Assembly: GCA_043101845.1 (NCBI GenBank)
Contig: JBICHN010000011.1
Span: 1,178,001 to 1,242,000, forward strand
Origin: JBICHN01 sp043101845
Lineage (GTDB): Bacteria > Planctomycetota > Phycisphaerae > Phycisphaerales > UBA5793
Length of the DNA: 64,000 nt
Reading direction: 5' to 3'
Shown in pieces: positions 62,202-64,000 of this stretch (position 1 is the first letter of the stretch; every line of letters starts with the position of its first letter). Below the pieces are notes generated by a model that saw nothing but the letters and a program-made list of their open reading frames with translations, was not told where the DNA came from and searched no databases. The translations under genes were made by a program, and so were the position numbers.

Positions 62202-62356
62202 TTCGTCATCTCCTCAGTTGCCTTGATGATTAAGGCGGGCGCCCGCTGAAACGAGCCCTCGCCGTGATTTCGCCGACAAATATAGCCCTTCGAGCGGCGT
62301 TCCACCAGTCGCTCATGAAACCGGGGGATTCTCCCGCGCGAGAGCCCCGAAACGGC

Positions 62357-63094
62357 TCACATCGCCATCCCGCCGTCGACCGCAATGACCTGACCGGTAA
62401 TGAAACCGGCCTGTTCGGACGCGAGAAACGAGACCATCGCCGCGACATCCTCGGGCTGGCCGAAGCGACGTATCGGCGTGGCGCCGAGCGCCTCGTTCTT
62501 CACGCCGTCGGGAAGCGACGAGGTCATATCGGTCTCGATGAACCCCGGCGCGACCACATTGAAAGTAATGCCCTTGGCGCCGAGTTCCTTCGCCGCGCTC
62601 TTCGTCATGCCGACGAGACCCGCTTTCGCCGCCGCGTAATTCGCCTGCCCCGGCCGACCTCCGAGGCCCGAAATCGAGCCGATGTTCACCACGCGGCCGT
62701 ACCGGTTGCTCATCATGGGGCGGGCCGCAGCCTTCATCGCGACAAAGGTCGACTTGAGATTGACTCGGATGACATCATCGAAGTCCTCTTCGGTCATCCG
62801 CAGAATGAGACCGTCACGGGTGATGCCCGCGTTGTTGACGAGAATGTCGATCCGGCCCCGCTCTTTCGCCACGCTTCCAATCGCGTCGGCGAGCGCGGCC
62901 GCGTCACCGACATCGCAGGCGTGCACGGACGCCTCGCCGCCCGCCGCCTCGATCGAAGCCCGAAGATCGTTGAGCGGGCCCTCACTTCGGCTCATGAGAA
63001 CCACATGATGACCGTCGGCCGCGAGTCGTTCGGCGATCGCGCGGCCGATGCCGCGACTCGCGCCGGTGACGATGGCCACTCGCTTCTCAGACAT
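62357..63094 (-). CDS. fabG: 3-oxoacyl-ACP reductase
   Basis: 245 residues, a standard short-chain dehydrogenase. TGASRGIGRAIAERLA (cofactor), NNAGITRDGLILRMTEEDF, catalytic Ser140 in NIGSISG, Tyr153 and Lys157 in ANYAAAKAGLVGMTK, and the C-terminal end GFITGQVIAVDGGMAM. NADPH-dependent reduction of 3-oxoacyl-ACP. GAAGGG precedes the ATG. Fits directly in the fabD-fabG-acpP-fabF order. Confidence 0.96.
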   Translation of the reverse strand: MSEKRVAIVTGASRGIGRAIAERLAADGHHVVLMSRSEGPLNDLRASIEAAGGEASVHACDVGDAAALADAIGSVAKERGRIDILVNNAGITRDGLILRMTEEDFDDVIRVNLKSTFVAMKAAARPMMSNRYGRVVNIGSISGLGGRPGQANYAAAKAGLVGMTKSAAKELGAKGITFNVVAPGFIETDMTSSLPDGVKNEALGATPIRRFGQPEDVAAMVSFLASEQAGFITGQVIAVDGGMAM

Positions 63095-63200
63095 GCGAAC
63101 CCTTCGTTGCCGCGGCCGATCGACCGCGCTCGTTCCAGTTCAATGGCGATCGAACGAACCATCCACCCGACGAGGTTCGCCGGGGTTCGCCCGTCATCCG

Positions 63201-63896
63201 TCAGCCGATCGGCGCATCGCGCCGCCTTGGCACACGCCGGCGCGGATCGCGCGGGTTGCCGGGATCGTCGTCATCGCGCGGCGTACGAATGCGCTCGTCG
63301 TCGCCGTCCGCGCCGTCGTCCGCCGCGTCCTCAGCCACCGGCGCCGCCTCCTCCCGCTCGGGCATCGTGTACTCGGGCGAGAAGATGAATGAATCGCCGC
63401 GCTGCCTCCCGACCCAGGTCTGGGGCGAGAGTATTCCGTCGCCTTCGATAACGAAGTTCAGCGTAAGTCCGCTTCCATCAGGCGACATGGCGGACATGAG
63501 GTTCACTCTTTCGATGCGCTCCGCCAATCCGTTCCATTCGCCTTCGTCGATCAATTGATCGAGCGTGGCGCGGGCCGTGGAATCGATCATTGAACGCAAC
63601 GAGTCCTCATCGGCTCGAGCGAATCCATTGAGCAGGTGGAAGCTGGCCACCATCTGCTCACGGGTCCGCTCGCTATGGAAGTTAAAGTCATCCAGGTCGA
63701 CCTTGGAGTCGAGTGGCACAAGGGCGCTGATCTCCTCCACGGTCGGCGGCTGCGGCTTCGGCGCCGGTGGTGGCGGCGGTGGTGGCGGAGGAGGCTCCTC
63801 CTCGCACCCGATCGCAAGGGTGAGGATGAGGGCCGCCGCCGCGACGCTCAAGAGAGCGCGGAGACGAAAAAGTCGCTCATTCGCCTGGCGTGTCAT
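63201..63896 (-). CDS. Lipoprotein with poly-proline linker, function unknown
   Basis: 231 residues. Signal with Cys at 31 (ALILTLAIGC), then EEE and a run of ten prolines, a helical domain (TVEEISALVPLDSKVDLDDFNFHSERTREQMVASFHLLNGF) and a highly acidic then basic tail. I do not recognise the family. Its ATG lies 20 bases inside the 3' end of fabD, so its translation is coupled to that of fabD, unusual for a lipoprotein in a fatty acid cluster. Confidence 0.75.
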   Translation of the reverse strand: MTRQANERLFRLRALLSVAAAALILTLAIGCEEEPPPPPPPPPPAPKPQPPTVEEISALVPLDSKVDLDDFNFHSERTREQMVASFHLLNGFARADEDSLRSMIDSTARATLDQLIDEGEWNGLAERIERVNLMSAMSPDGSGLTLNFVIEGDGILSPQTWVGRQRGDSFIFSPEYTMPEREEAAPVAEDAADDGADGDDERIRTPRDDDDPGNPRDPRRRVPRRRDAPIG

Positions 63897-64000
63897 GGTT
63901 GACCACCTTCGTCGGTCGGTGAATGCGTCGCATGAGCCCGCTCAGGACCTTCCCCGGGGCGAGCTCATGGAACTCACCATTCATCTTACCCACGAGCCAT
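63877..64000 (-). CDS. fabD: Malonyl-CoA:ACP transacylase, C-terminal end
   Basis: Partial, open at the right edge of the window. The last about 40 residues read WLVGKMNGEFHELAPGKVLSGLMRRI, then a short tail. The FxELxPGKVLSGLMRRI segment is the characteristic C terminus of FabD. Read by hand from the reverse strand; the stop is at 63877. FabD charges ACP with malonyl groups. Position before fabG agrees with the usual fab order. Confidence 0.85.
   Translation of the reverse strand, partial: WLVGKMNGEFHELAPGKVLSGLMRRIHRPTKVVNHDTPGE

Noticed and set aside
59913..62249. 778-codon plus-strand frame opposite fabF and acpP
   Set aside because: It is the antisense of fabF, acpP and their neighbours; long frames of this kind are common in GC-rich DNA.

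Overview
The window is GC-rich and densely coded, with no rRNA, tRNA, CRISPR array, transposase or phage gene that I could see. The gene content points to a planctomycete, most likely of the Phycisphaerae: a long type IV pilus/type II secretion-like operon with several large pseudopilins, DUF1080 and DUF1028 proteins, DUF1570-like proteases, many secreted proteins and lipoproteins, a CsrA gene, and a fab cluster. This placement is inference from gene families; no marker gene here settles it.

Layout. 1-1633 (minus, partial): Fe3+/thiamine-type ABC permease. 1941-17885 (plus): pilus/secretion operon of pilB, pilT, a second pilB, pilC, five pseudopilin-like proteins and a 1300-residue GspK-like protein, closed by a clear terminator at 17915-17959. 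18005-20843 (minus): LOG-family protein and acyl-CoA carboxylase beta subunit. 20972-25421 (plus): DUF481 outer-membrane protein, MscS channel, secreted repeat protein and an OmpR-type regulator. 25695-30000: island of small stress-type genes (entericidin-like lipoproteins, CsbD, MgtC, two DUF1328 proteins, a double PRC-barrel protein). 30134-35132: hydrolase, rpoZ, coaC, a secreted propeller-like protein, DUF1028, and a membrane protein gene broken by an in-frame stop. 35279-38441: DUF6958, DUF1080, a DUF7218-like protein, a glycine-zipper protein and a cytochrome c. 38523-42822: M3 peptidase, TetR regulator, DUF1761 protein and a START-like protein.

42841-44764 is the most unusual part. A CsrA RNA-binding domain is joined in one open frame to a CheY-like receiver domain, and it lies divergent to a PAS histidine kinase. 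The Shine-Dalgarno of the fusion gene sits in the loop of a perfect 7-bp hairpin that abuts the start codon, which is the layout expected of a CsrA autoregulatory site. I read this as a candidate phosphorylation-controlled post-transcriptional regulator.

44912-60368: malate dehydrogenase coupled to a GH5-like hydrolase, a TPR lipoprotein, an ABC-2 exporter pair, a methyltransferase, purN, a TPR/HExxH/PDZ protease, several small proteins of unknown role, an S9 peptidase and a PQQ-type sugar dehydrogenase-like secreted protein. 60576-64000 (minus): fatty-acid synthesis cluster fabD (partial), lipoprotein, fabG, acpP, fabF.
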